NCBI GenBank assembly: GCA_963729695.1
Contig: CAVSOT010000003.1
Coordinates: 372,001 to 436,000 of the forward strand
Direction of reading: 5' to 3'
Source of the DNA: PALSA-693 sp963729695
GTDB taxonomy: Bacteria > Actinomycetota > Acidimicrobiia > Acidimicrobiales > Palsa-688
DNA length: 64,000 bases
Shown: positions 29,655 to 40,129 of the stretch, piece after piece
Numbering within the stretch: position 1 is the stretch's first letter
Layout of the letters: each line of letters opens with the position of its first letter
Made by a program: the position numbers and the translations under genes
Notes under the pieces: generated by a model
Told to the model about the DNA's origin: nothing
What the model saw: the letters and a program-made list of their open reading frames with translations, nothing else
Databases searched by the model: none

Positions 29655-30381
29655 TTCGGCCAGCATGCTGGCGATCAACATCCCGATCGGCGAGCACGTC
29701 ACTCGCAAAGTCGGTGGCATCACCTTCAACATCGACACCATCTGGCAAACGGTGGTGGCCGGGGTGGTGGTGATCGGCGCCGGCTTGTATCTGCGCCACC
29801 GGGCGACGTCCGAGACGCCGGGCAAGCTGCAGCTGTTTTGGGAGTTCGTCGTCGGATCTACCAACGACCAGGTGGAGAACAGCCTGGGCCCGGGCTACGG
29901 CAAGGTCGTCTCGCTGGCGGTTGCGCTGTTCGTGTTCATCCTGGTCGCCAACTGGCTGGAGCTGTTTCCCGGCCTGTTCCACAACACCGACTACAGCCCC
30001 GCTCCCAGCGCCGATGTCAACTTCACCTACGGCCTCGGCATCCTGGTCTTCGTGCTCACCAATGCCGAGGGCATCCGGGTGAAAGGCGTCCGTCGCTACT
30101 TCAGCTATTTCTTCCGAAAACCCATCGCCTTGGCACCACTCCGTTTTCTGGAGGAGTTGGTGAAACCGCTGACTCTGGCGTTGCGGCTCTTCGGCAACCT
30201 GTTCTCCAGCGCCATCATGATCGCCCTGTTGATCAGCTTCCCGTTCGCCTTTTTCCCGGCGAGCGTCTTGACGACCGTGGTCTGGAAACTGTTCGCCATG
30301 TTCATCGGGGTCATTCAGGCCTTCATCTTCGCCCTTCTGACCATCCTGTACTTCCAGTTTGCGATCGAAGAAGAAGAATGA
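29641..30381 (+). CDS. atpB: ATP synthase F0 subunit a
   Basis: 246 residues with five to six membrane helices. The conserved arginine helix reads KPLTLALRLFGNL, the essential Arg that faces the c-ring glutamate, and the C-terminal helix has FIGVIQAFIFALLTILY. It forms the proton half-channels. GTG 29641 or ATG 29647 can start it; both overlap atpI. Confidence 0.97.
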   Translation: MAMLDSASMLAINIPIGEHVTRKVGGITFNIDTIWQTVVAGVVVIGAGLYLRHRATSETPGKLQLFWEFVVGSTNDQVENSLGPGYGKVVSLAVALFVFILVANWLELFPGLFHNTDYSPAPSADVNFTYGLGILVFVLTNAEGIRVKGVRRYFSYFFRKPIALAPLRFLEELVKPLTLALRLFGNLFSSAIMIALLISFPFAFFPASVLTTVVWKLFAMFIGVIQAFIFALLTILYFQFAIEEEE

Positions 30382-30423
30382 TGCAGCCCGCCCCGCGTCC
30401 ACCGAGATAGGAGAAAGCACACC

Positions 30424-30684
30424 ATGGCAGCAACCACCGAGAAGGCTATTGAGCTGGCCGGCGCATTCGTCGGCGGCGGAGTGGCCCTGGGCGGCGGGGC
30501 CATCGGGGCCGCTATCGGCGACGGCCTCGCCGGTAGCCAGACGATCGCCGGCATCGCCCGGCAGCCCGAAGTACAAGGGCGCCTGTACACCACCATGTTC
30601 CTCATCGTCGGCCTCGTCGAAGCCATGTACTTCATCAACCTGGCGTTCGCCGCCCTGTTCGTCTTCGTACTGGCGAAGGGCTAG
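30424..30684 (+). CDS. atpE: ATP synthase F0 subunit c
   Basis: An 86-residue helical hairpin: Gly-rich helix 1 (GGGVALGGGAIGAAIG), polar loop ARQPE and helix 2 with the ion-binding Glu in VGLVEAMYF. The residues next to that Glu and the lack of a glutamine in helix 1 speak for proton rather than sodium coupling. The ribosome site AGGAGA lies before ATG 30424. Confidence 0.97.
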   Translation: MAATTEKAIELAGAFVGGGVALGGGAIGAAIGDGLAGSQTIAGIARQPEVQGRLYTTMFLIVGLVEAMYFINLAFAALFVFVLAKG

Positions 30685-30713
30685 TGGCGGAGAGGTAAGG
30701 GAGTAGATCCGCC

Positions 30714-31235
30714 GTGCTGGCCAGCAACTTCCTCGTTCCCAACGCCACCTTCTTTGTCGAGCTGGCGTCCTTCCTGATCATCCTGTTCATCCTTTCCAAG
30801 TACGTGCTGCCGCCCGTCAACAAGGCCATGAACGAGCGTCAGGCCACCATCCGGCAGGCGCTCGTGGACGCCGAGGAGGCCAAGCAGCGGGCCGCCGACG
30901 CCGAGCGTGACTACCGGCAGGCCATCAGTGAGGCCCGGGCCCAGGCGCGCGCCGTCGTCGAGGAGGCCAATCGAGCCGCCGAGGAGCTGCGGGTGCAACG
31001 TCGCCAGCAGGCCGACGACGAGTACGAGCGCCGGATTGCCCAGGCCCTGAGCGACATCGAGTCGCAGTTCCGCCAGGCCACTGAGGCGCTGCGCCAGCAG
31101 GTGGGCGACCTGGCGCTATCCGTCGTCGAGAAGGTACTCGGCGAGGGCCTCGACGACCAGATGCACCGGGCTTTGATCGAGCGGACCATCGCCGAGGTCG
31201 AAGCGCAGACCAGCGATGCGGAGGTGAGCACGTAG
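30714..31235 (+). CDS. atpF: ATP synthase F0 subunit b
   Basis: 173 residues. One N-terminal membrane helix (about 12-33) is followed by a long, highly charged helix rich in Ala, Arg, Glu and Gln, the peripheral stalk. GTG 30714. It ends one base before the atpH start. It is a separate b subunit, not the b-delta fusion of mycobacteria. Confidence 0.95.
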   Translation: MLASNFLVPNATFFVELASFLIILFILSKYVLPPVNKAMNERQATIRQALVDAEEAKQRAADAERDYRQAISEARAQARAVVEEANRAAEELRVQRRQQADDEYERRIAQALSDIESQFRQATEALRQQVGDLALSVVEKVLGEGLDDQMHRALIERTIAEVEAQTSDAEVST

Positions 31236-32152
31236 GTGCGCGAAAGCATCCGCGGCTATGCGGACGCGGTCATCGAACCGATCGCCGACCCGGCGCAGCT
31301 GGCCACGATCGCGACCGATCTCACGGGCGTGCTCGGGCTCGTCGATCAAAACTCGGACCTCCGGCGGGTGCTCACTGACGCCGGATTGAGCGCGGCGTCC
31401 CGCCGGGGGCTGCTCACCGACCTCTTCCAGGACCGGGTAGGGCGGTCCACCATGCGGCTCCTGTTCTATGTGATCGAGGCGGACCGGGCCACGCACTGGC
31501 GCGACGACCTCGAGTGGCTCGCGACCCGGTTCGACGCGGCAGCCAAGGGCCTGGTCCCGCTCGGCGGCCAAGTACTCGGCCGGTTGGCCGCGGCCGAGCG
31601 CATCGACGGGTACGTCACTGCCGTCCTGGAGGACCTGGACGATCGGAACTCCCTCGGGGACGTGGAGGACGAACTGTTCCGCTTCATGCGCATCGTCGCC
31701 GGATCCGACGAGCTGCGCGGGGCGCTCACCAGCCGGGACGTCACCGTCGCCCACCGGCGGTCCCTGGTCGAGGACCTATTGGGCAGCCGGGCCCGGCGGG
31801 AGACCGTCCGCATGGCTGCCTACGTCACCGAGGTGGGGCGGCCGCGGGACTACGAGGAGCTGCTGAACCATCTGGTCGAGCGGGTCGCGGCAGAGAGCAA
31901 CCGTCGGGTTGCCGAGGTGCGCGCCCCCATCGAGCTCGACGACGACCAGCGTCAGCACCTCGCCACCGCGCTCAACCGCGTGACCGGTCGGGCCGTCGAG
32001 GTCCGGGTCACCGTCGACCCAGCGGTGCTCGGTGGCTTCGTGGCGACCATCGGCGACGTGGTGGTGGACGGGAGCACCAGGCATCGCCTCGATCTTCTCA
32101 AGGAGCGCCTCGCCACGCCCGAGGCGCAGATCAGCACGGGAGACTTCAACTA

Positions 32153-32153
<1 letters not shown>
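31236..32153 (+). CDS. atpH: ATP synthase F1 subunit delta, long actinobacterial form
   Basis: 305 residues against about 180 in most bacteria. Two similar N-domain-like segments are visible: one around residues 45-100 (LRRVLTDAGLSAASRRGLL) and a second around 150-210 (LRGALTSRDVTVAHRRSLV), then the C-terminal delta motif DPAVLGGFVATIGDVVVDGS. Streptomyces delta subunits have the same two-segment build, so this is a lineage feature. It links the b stalk to the alpha3beta3 head. The stop overlaps the atpA start by one base. Confidence 0.93.
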
Positions 32154-33682
<1,529 letters not shown>

Positions 33683-33703
33683 CGAGCAGCGAGGGATACG
33701 GGC

Positions 33704-34738
33704 ATGGCTGGTGGTCAGGAAAGGGTCCTGCGGCGTCGCATACGCAGCGTCGAGTCGACCAAGAAGATCACGCGCGCCATGGAGCTCATCGCCGCCTCCA
33801 GAATCGTCCGCGCCCAGCAGGCCATCGCCGCCGCCCGTCCCTACGTGGCCAAGATGAGCGAGGTGGTGACCCACCTGGCCGACACCCCGGACGCGGTCCA
33901 TCATCCCCTGTTCCGCGATGTCGAATCGGTCCAGCGGGTGGCCATCGTGGTCATCACCGGCGACCGCGGCCTGGCCGGCGGTTACAACACCTCCGTCATT
34001 CGCACGGCGGAGCGGATGCTGCGCCGGCATCAGGCCGCTGGGCGTGACGTCCAACTGGCAGTGGTGGGGCGCAAGGGTGGCAACTACTTCCGGTTTCGCA
34101 ATCAACCCATCTTCTTTTCGCTGACCGGAGTCTCCGACCGACCCACTTATGACGACGCCCGTCAGGTCGTGGCCGCCATCATGGAGCCGTTCGAGGCCGA
34201 GGAGCTGGACCAGGTCGACCTGGTGTACACCCGTTTCGTCTCTCTCGGCCAGCAGATCGTCACGGAGCGCCAGCTGATTCCGATCGTGCGGGCGCCGGCC
34301 GGGCCGGGTGCAGGCGGTGCAGCCGGTGCCGGCGGTGGGAGTGGCGCCCACCAAGGGGCGGATGAGGCCGAGCCCAGCGCCGCGGCCCGCATGACGGCCG
34401 CACCGACACACCGAACCGACTACGAGTTCGAGCCCGAGCCGGCGGAGATCCTGGATCGGATCGCCCCGCGCTGGCTCGAGTCCGAGATTCTGGCCGCCAT
34501 GCTGGAGGCCGCCGCCTCCGAGCACGCGGCCCGTCAGCGGGCCATGAAGGCGGCTACCGACAACGCCGACGAGCTGATCAAGACCCTGCGCCGGGTCATG
34601 AATCGGGCCCGCCAGGACGCCATCACCACCGAGATCATGGAGATCGTCGGCGGTGCCGAGGCCTTGCGCCACTCGGGCGCCGGCGATGGGTCCGTCGCCT
34701 ACCACGAGATCTATGCCCGCCCCGCCGAATCCGCCTGA
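33704..34738 (+). CDS. atpG: ATP synthase F1 subunit gamma with a low-complexity insert
   Basis: 344 residues, about 40-55 more than usual. The N-terminal helix RRRIRSVESTKKITRAMELI and the C-terminal helix with AARQRAMKAATDNADELI are standard rotor parts. Residues about 198-240 form a Gly/Ala-rich then acidic insert (starting PAGPGAGGAAGAGGG) located in the globular domain. Mycobacterial gamma also has an extra loop in this domain, but a shorter and different one. Rotation couples F0 to the catalytic head. Confidence 0.95.
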   Translation: MAGGQERVLRRRIRSVESTKKITRAMELIAASRIVRAQQAIAAARPYVAKMSEVVTHLADTPDAVHHPLFRDVESVQRVAIVVITGDRGLAGGYNTSVIRTAERMLRRHQAAGRDVQLAVVGRKGGNYFRFRNQPIFFSLTGVSDRPTYDDARQVVAAIMEPFEAEELDQVDLVYTRFVSLGQQIVTERQLIPIVRAPAGPGAGGAAGAGGGSGAHQGADEAEPSAAARMTAAPTHRTDYEFEPEPAEILDRIAPRWLESEILAAMLEAAASEHAARQRAMKAATDNADELIKTLRRVMNRARQDAITTEIMEIVGGAEALRHSGAGDGSVAYHEIYARPAESA

Positions 34739-34753
34739 CACCCAGGAGCACCG

Positions 34754-36196
34754 ATGAGCACCGCTACCGAAGAACTCACCAGCCCGCGCACGGACGGGCG
34801 GGTCATCGCCATCGCTGGACCGGTGGTGGACGTGGAGTTTCCCCCGGACACCCTGCCGGAGATCAACCACGCCGTCGAGATGGAGATCGAAACCGACGGG
34901 GAGCGGGTGCAGATCACCGCCGAGGTGGCCCAGCAGATCGGCGAGGGACGGGTGCGGTGCATCTGCCTCAACCCCACCGACGGCCTGCGCCGGGGGACGG
35001 CCGTCGTCAACCTCGGGCGGGGGATCACCGTGCCCGTCGGCAACGCGGTCCTCGGGCACGTGTACAACGTGATCGGCGCCCAGGTCGACCGCGACCCGAT
35101 GGGCGAACCCGACGACTGGTGGGAGATCCACCGTCCGGCGCCGGGATTCGACGTCCTGGAGCCCAAGTCGCAGATGTTCGAGACGGGGATCAAGGTCATC
35201 GACCTGCTCGAGCCCTACGTGCAGGGGGGCAAGGTCGGCCTCTTCGGCGGGGCCGGCGTGGGCAAAACGGTTCTCATCCAGGAGATGATCCGCCGGGTAG
35301 CCGACCAGCACGGTGGGGTCTCGGTCTTCGCGGGAGTGGGGGAGCGGACCCGGGAAGGCAACGACCTCTGGCTGGAGATGACCGAGTCCGGCGTGATCGA
35401 GAAGACCGCCCTGGTGTACGGACAGATGGACGAGCCGCCCGGCGTGCGGTTGCGGGTGGCGCTTTCCGCGCTCACGATGGCTGAGTACTTCCGGGACGTA
35501 AAAAGCCAGGACGTGCTCCTCTTCGTCGACAACATCTTCCGCTTCGTCCAGGCCGGGTCGGAGGTGTCGACTCTGCTCGGCCGCATGCCGTCGGCCGTGG
35601 GTTACCAGCCCACACTCGCCGACGAGATGGGAGAGCTGCAGGAGCGCATCACCTCGACCCGGGGCCGCTCGATCACCTCTCTCCAGGCGGTCTACGTCCC
35701 CGCCGACGACTACACCGATCCCGCCCCGTTCACGACCTTCACCCACCTGGACGCCACCACCGAGCTGGCCCGCCAGATTGCCGCGCTTGGGATCTACCCG
35801 GCCGTGGACCCCCTGGCGTCCACCTCCTCAGTGCTGACTCCGGAAGTCGTCGGCGACCGGCACTACGCCGTAGCCCGACGGGTGCAGGAGATCCTCCAGC
35901 GTTTCCGCGAGCTGCAGGACATCATCGCCATCCTGGGGCTGGACGAGCTCGCCGAGGAGGACCGGATCACGGTGAGCCGGGCCCGCAAGATCCAGCGGTT
36001 CCTCTCCCAGCCCTTCTTCGTGGCCGAGGTGTTCACCGGCATTCCCGGCATCTACGTGCCGGTTGCCGAGACGGTCGAATCCTTCGAGGCGTTGGTCAAG
36101 GGCGACCTCGACGAGGTACCCGAACAGGCCTTCCTCAACGTCGGAGGGGTCGAGAGCGTGCTGGCCAAGGCCCGGGACCTCCAGAAGGAGAGCTGA
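34754..36196 (+). CDS. atpD: ATP synthase F1 subunit beta
   Basis: 480 residues with Walker A GGAGVGKTVLI, catalytic Glu in GVGERTREGND, the DELSEED-like region (LDELAEEDRITVSRARK) and VPADDYTDPAP. It holds the catalytic sites. Normal length and clean start ATG 34754 with an AGGAG site. Confidence 0.98.
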   Translation: MSTATEELTSPRTDGRVIAIAGPVVDVEFPPDTLPEINHAVEMEIETDGERVQITAEVAQQIGEGRVRCICLNPTDGLRRGTAVVNLGRGITVPVGNAVLGHVYNVIGAQVDRDPMGEPDDWWEIHRPAPGFDVLEPKSQMFETGIKVIDLLEPYVQGGKVGLFGGAGVGKTVLIQEMIRRVADQHGGVSVFAGVGERTREGNDLWLEMTESGVIEKTALVYGQMDEPPGVRLRVALSALTMAEYFRDVKSQDVLLFVDNIFRFVQAGSEVSTLLGRMPSAVGYQPTLADEMGELQERITSTRGRSITSLQAVYVPADDYTDPAPFTTFTHLDATTELARQIAALGIYPAVDPLASTSSVLTPEVVGDRHYAVARRVQEILQRFRELQDIIAILGLDELAEEDRITVSRARKIQRFLSQPFFVAEVFTGIPGIYVPVAETVESFEALVKGDLDEVPEQAFLNVGGVESVLAKARDLQKES

Positions 36197-36202
36197 CGGA
36201 CC

Positions 36203-36616
36203 GTGGCCACCACCCAGTTCGAGTTGGTCACTCCCACCCGAACCCTGTACTCGGGGGAGGCGGAGATGATCGTGTGCCGGTCGGTCGACGGAGAGATCGC
36301 CTTTCTCGCCAATCACATGCCGTACATCGGGGCGCTCGACACGGGCCTGGTCCGGATCCTGGGTCCAGCCGGGGAGGGAGAGGCCGGATCAGAGATCCGT
36401 CTCGCTGTCCACGGTGGGTTCGTCGAGGTAAAGGACAATCAGGTCATCATGTTGGCCGACGAAGCCGAGCTGGCCTCGGAGATCGACCTGGAGGCGGCCA
36501 GACGGGACGAGGCGGCCGCCACGGAGGCCGCCGGCCGGACCGGCGAGGAAGCCGACTCGAAGACATCCGACGACGCCCTACGTTGGGCTCGAGCCCGAGT
36601 GGAGGCGGCCGGCTGA
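36203..36616 (+). CDS. atpC: ATP synthase F1 subunit epsilon
   Basis: 137 residues: an N-terminal beta barrel (LVTPTRTLYSGEAEMIVCRS, FLANHMPYIGALDTG) and a C-terminal helical arm (from about residue 90), here acidic and Ala-rich. It completes the central stalk and can inhibit ATP hydrolysis. It is the last gene of the atp operon; tandem repeats follow before the convergent gene. Confidence 0.95.
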   Translation: MATTQFELVTPTRTLYSGEAEMIVCRSVDGEIAFLANHMPYIGALDTGLVRILGPAGEGEAGSEIRLAVHGGFVEVKDNQVIMLADEAELASEIDLEAARRDEAAATEAAGRTGEEADSKTSDDALRWARARVEAAG

Positions 36617-36650
36617 TCCGGGTCGATTTGGCCGGGCCCGCACCACGGCA

Positions 36651-36722
36651 CCGGCCGGCTCAACGGGACCGGCCGGCTCAACGGGACCGGCCGGCTCAAC
36701 GGGACCAGCCGGCTCAACGGGA
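36651..36722. repeat. 18-bp tandem repeat (4 copies) between convergent atpC and wecA-like gene
   Basis: Four units of CCGGCCGGCTCAACGGGA, the fourth with one change (CCAGCC). The stop codon of the minus-strand neighbour (36714-36716) lies in the fourth unit, and each further unit repeats the same in-frame stop. It may serve as a GC-rich barrier or terminator between the convergent genes. Confidence 0.9.
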
Positions 36723-37808
36723 GCGGCGACTCGTCCCCGAATCGGCGGGGACGTTGCGACCGCTGGCGTCGGTGGGGACTTCGGCTCGCCCTCGTGGCCC
36801 GAACAGCGTGTACAGGGCCACCCCGAGGGCCACCACCGCGAACGGCACGATCGATATGCCTCGATTGGCCAGGGTCGGGTAGAGAACGAGGCCAGACAGC
36901 AGCGCGGTCCAGGTCCAGAGGATGAGGACCGCCCTTGTCTGGCCGTGCCCGAGCCGCATGAGCCGATGGTGGAGGTGGTTCTTGTCCGCCTCGGCCAGGT
37001 TGGTGCGCTTCCCGGCCCGCCGGATGATGGCGAACGCGGTATCGAGTACCGGTATGCCGAGGATGAAGAACGGGATGGCGAGCGGGGCGAAGAAGAAGAA
37101 CGTACGACCGCTGAAATCGTTGTTGGTCTGACCGACGACCGACATGGTGGACGCCGCCATCAGCAGGCCGAGCAGCATGGCTCCGGCGTCCCCCATGAAG
37201 ATCTTGGCCGGGTGGAAGTTGTGGGGCAGGAAGCCGACGCACAATCCGCAGATGATCACGGCCAGGAGCGGTCCCACGCTTTGCCCACCGATGGTCCCGG
37301 TGTGCACCAACTGGTGGGAGTACAGGAAAAAGGTCAGCGAGGCGATGCCCACGATCCCCGCCGCCAGCCCATCGAGGCCATCGACCAGGTTGACGGCGTT
37401 GGCCATCCCTACCACCCACAGCACGGTGATCACCGGGATGAGGTCGGTCGACAGCACGACGGTCGTGCCGGCGAAGGGCAACCGGAAGAAGAGCATGTTC
37501 ACGCCGAAGAGGTACAGCACCGTCCCGGCCAGGATCTGGCCGGACATCTTGGCCGGTGGCGACATCTCTCTGAGGTCGTCCACCATGCCCACCGTGAAGA
37601 TCACGGCCGCGGCGACGACCACGCCGAACAGGTCGGAAGAACCCCGGAACAGGGGCTTGAAGGCGTTCAGCTGGGAGGCGACGATCATGGCGATCAGCAG
37701 GCCCACGAACATGGCGGCCCCACCCACGGTGGGGGTCGGCTTCTCGTGGACCCGGCGCTCGTCGGGGAGGACGATGATCGAGAAGCGGATGGCCAGCCTT
37801 CGCACCAC
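36714..37808 (-). CDS. wecA: Undecaprenyl-phosphate N-acetylglucosaminyl 1-phosphate transferase-like (WecA/TagO/MraY family)
   Basis: 364 residues, about ten membrane helices. Signature loops are DERRVHEKPTPTVGG, NAVNLVDGLDGLAAG with the metal aspartates, and FMGDAGAMLLG. It transfers a sugar-1-phosphate to the lipid carrier to start cell-wall or arabinogalactan-type polymers. The first helix extends upstream of GTG 37808: the frame reads ITGYREYVIVGLVAAVATFL back to an ATC codon at 37877, where a start would be expected. ATC as a start is unusual, so the true start is open. It is transcribed after glyA on the minus strand. Confidence 0.88.
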   Translation of the reverse strand: MVRRLAIRFSIIVLPDERRVHEKPTPTVGGAAMFVGLLIAMIVASQLNAFKPLFRGSSDLFGVVVAAAVIFTVGMVDDLREMSPPAKMSGQILAGTVLYLFGVNMLFFRLPFAGTTVVLSTDLIPVITVLWVVGMANAVNLVDGLDGLAAGIVGIASLTFFLYSHQLVHTGTIGGQSVGPLLAVIICGLCVGFLPHNFHPAKIFMGDAGAMLLGLLMAASTMSVVGQTNNDFSGRTFFFFAPLAIPFFILGIPVLDTAFAIIRRAGKRTNLAEADKNHLHHRLMRLGHGQTRAVLILWTWTALLSGLVLYPTLANRGISIVPFAVVALGVALYTLFGPRGRAEVPTDASGRNVPADSGTSRRSR

Positions 37809-37909
37809 GAACGTCAGGAGGAAGGTGGCGACTGCGGCGACCAGACCGACGATGACGTATTCCCGGTAGCCGGTGATGCGGCAGCCCTTCCCTCAGCCGA
37901 CCGGAAGGC

Positions 37910-39142
37910 TCACGACGGGTACGGGGTGAACTTCGAGCACAGCACCGCCACCCGCTCCCGCACTGCGGCGGCCTCGTCGGGGTCGTCCGGGCGGCGCAGC
38001 ACCCGGCCGATGAGGACGGCGATCTCCTCCATCTCGGCTTCGCCCATTCCCGCGGTGGTAACGGCCGGCGTTCCGATCCGGAGCCCGCTGGTCACGAACG
38101 GTGAGCGAGGATCACCGGGGATCTGGTTCTTGTTGAGGGTGATGCCCGACCGGTCGAGGGCTTCCTGGGCCACCTTCCCGGTGAGCTCGGCGTCGAAGGG
38201 ACGCAGGTCCACCAGCAGCAAATGGTTGTCGGTCCCTCCAGAGACGATGCGGAATCCTTCGGTCGCCAGGGCGGCCGCCAGCGCTTGGGCGTTGCGGACG
38301 ATCTGGGCCGAGTAGTCGCGGAACTCCGGTTGAGCCGCCTCCCGGAATGCCACCGCCTTGGCCGCCACCACGTGCTCGAGAGGCCCCCCCTGCAAGCCAG
38401 GGAACACAGCCTTATCGATGGCCTGCGCCAGCTCGGTCGTGCAGAGGATGGCGCCACCGCGGGGCCCGCGCAACGTCTTGTGGGTCGTCAACGTCACGAT
38501 GTCTGCCACCCCGACCGGATTGGGGTGAACCCCACCGGCGATGAGCCCGGCCACGTGGGCAGCGTCGAAGAGGAACAAGGCGCCGACCTCGTCCGCGATC
38601 CGGCGAATCGGAGCCGGATCGATGATTCGGGGGTACGCCGTGGCTCCCGCGACGATGAGTTTCGGCCGATGCTCGGAGGCGAGGGACGACAGCTGGTCGA
38701 GATCGAGTCGCTCATCGCTCTCGGTGACGCCGTAGGCGACGAAGTGGTAGAGGCGGCCACTCACGTTCACCGGCGAGCCGTGGGTGAGATGGCCGCCTTG
38801 GTCGAGTCGCATGCCCAGGACGGTGTCGCCCGGTTCGAGCACAGCGAGGTAGGCGGCCAGGTTGGCATTCGCCCCCGAGTGGGGCTGGACGTTGGCGTGT
38901 TGCGCGCCGAAGAGCTCGCACGCTCGTCGGATCGCGAGCTGCTCGGCCTCGTCGATGATCCGATTTCCCCCGTAGTACCGCTTGCCCGGGTAGCCCTCAG
39001 AGTACTTGTTGGTGAGCACCGACCCGGTGGCCGCCATCACGGCCCGCGAGGTGAAGTTCTCCGAGGCGATGAGCTGCAGCGTCGTGTTCTGCCGCTCCTC
39101 CTCGCGCCGAATGATGTCGAACAACTCACGGTCCTCGGCCAC
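37910..39142 (-). CDS. glyA: Serine hydroxymethyltransferase
   Basis: 410 residues of PLP fold type I. The PLP lysine is in TLTTHKTLRGPRGG, with LIASENFTS and SEGYPGKRYYGG near the N-terminus. It interconverts serine and glycine, giving methylene-tetrahydrofolate. It is divergent from the 2H/GNAT gene with only about 33 bp between the starts. The WecA-like gene lies downstream on the same strand. Confidence 0.97.
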   Translation of the reverse strand: MAEDRELFDIIRREEERQNTTLQLIASENFTSRAVMAATGSVLTNKYSEGYPGKRYYGGNRIIDEAEQLAIRRACELFGAQHANVQPHSGANANLAAYLAVLEPGDTVLGMRLDQGGHLTHGSPVNVSGRLYHFVAYGVTESDERLDLDQLSSLASEHRPKLIVAGATAYPRIIDPAPIRRIADEVGALFLFDAAHVAGLIAGGVHPNPVGVADIVTLTTHKTLRGPRGGAILCTTELAQAIDKAVFPGLQGGPLEHVVAAKAVAFREAAQPEFRDYSAQIVRNAQALAAALATEGFRIVSGGTDNHLLLVDLRPFDAELTGKVAQEALDRSGITLNKNQIPGDPRSPFVTSGLRIGTPAVTTAGMGEAEMEEIAVLIGRVLRRPDDPDEAAAVRERVAVLCSKFTPYPS

Positions 39143-39175
39143 GACCGCAGTCTAGAGCGCCGGGCCCGTTCCGCC

Positions 39176-40129
39176 GTGACGCTGGGCCTGCCACACTGTC
39201 AGGTCGTGGTCACGGCCAAGCGCCGGCTCGGTGTCGCCCTCGTAGTCGATCCGCCCCTCGCCGACGAGGTCAACGGCATCAGGCGAGCCGTGGGCGACCA
39301 GTCGCTGGCCCGCGTCCCACCCCACCTAACCCTGGTCGGGCCGGTCAACGTTCGGGCCGATCAGCTGTCCGCCGCGCTCCTGCGGCTGCGATCGGCAGCC
39401 TCGGCCCGCCCCGGACCGCTGGGCCTCACCCTCGGGCCACCTGCCACGTTCCTGCCGGTCAATCCCGTCCTCTACCTGGAAGTGGGAGGCGACCTCGAGG
39501 AGTTGCAGGCGTTGCGGGACTCGGTCTTCGTCGCCCCGCTCGCCAGAAAGCTCTCCTGGCCCTGGGTCCCCCACGTCACCCTCGCCGACAGCGCGGACCC
39601 GGATCGCATCGAGGCGGCCTGCACGGCGCTCGACCACTTCGCCGCGGTCGCGGAGGTCACTCATCTCGTCCTGCTGGAGGAAACCAGGGGTCAGGGTTGG
39701 GCGCCGCTAGCGGACGCCGCGCTCGGGCCCGCCGCCGTGGTGGGAACCGGCGGTCTGGCCGTCGAGCTCACCGGCAGCCGTCTGGTGGATCCCGAGGGCT
39801 GGCGCATGCTGCACGAGGCGGGGGTCGGCCCCGGGGAGTGCTGGGAGCGACAGCCAACCGTATCCGGCCGGCCGCCGGTCCCCCTCATCCTCACGGCCCG
39901 GCGCGAGGGCGACGTCGTGGGGGTGGCGGCGGCCTGGCGAGCCGACGACGGGGGCCACGTCGCCGTGGTCGTGGCGCCCGGGCTCCGCCGCCAGGGGATC
40001 GGCGGAACCCTGCTCTCCCACCTGGAGGCGTCCGTTCGGCGGTCCGGGTGGGGGTGCCCCCACCTGCACGCTCACGGGCCGGCTGCGTTCTACCAGGCGC
40101 GCAGCGGCTGGTCTGGCCCGGGCTCTTAG
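39176..40129 (+). CDS. Fusion of a 2H phosphoesterase (2'-5' RNA ligase-like) domain and a GNAT acetyltransferase domain
   Basis: 317 residues from GTG 39176 (GTG 39206 is an alternative that removes 10). The N-terminal part (about 15-170) has two HxT motifs, PHLTLVG and PHVTLAD, about 83 residues apart, the hallmark of the 2H phosphoesterase/LigT fold. The C-terminal part (about 180-315) is GNAT-like with the acetyl-CoA loop RRQGIGGTLL. The frame stays open far upstream across glyA, but this is its antisense shadow. The substrates are unknown. The pairing suggests modification or repair of a nucleotide or RNA product, which is speculation. Confidence 0.75.
   Translation: MTLGLPHCQVVVTAKRRLGVALVVDPPLADEVNGIRRAVGDQSLARVPPHLTLVGPVNVRADQLSAALLRLRSAASARPGPLGLTLGPPATFLPVNPVLYLEVGGDLEELQALRDSVFVAPLARKLSWPWVPHVTLADSADPDRIEAACTALDHFAAVAEVTHLVLLEETRGQGWAPLADAALGPAAVVGTGGLAVELTGSRLVDPEGWRMLHEAGVGPGECWERQPTVSGRPPVPLILTARREGDVVGVAAAWRADDGGHVAVVVAPGLRRQGIGGTLLSHLEASVRRSGWGCPHLHAHGPAAFYQARSGWSGPGS

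Noticed and set aside
30424..30684. Sodium-type ATP synthase
   Set aside because: The c subunit lacks the helix-1 glutamine and the Glu-Ser/Thr pair needed for sodium; the motif VEAMYF fits protons.
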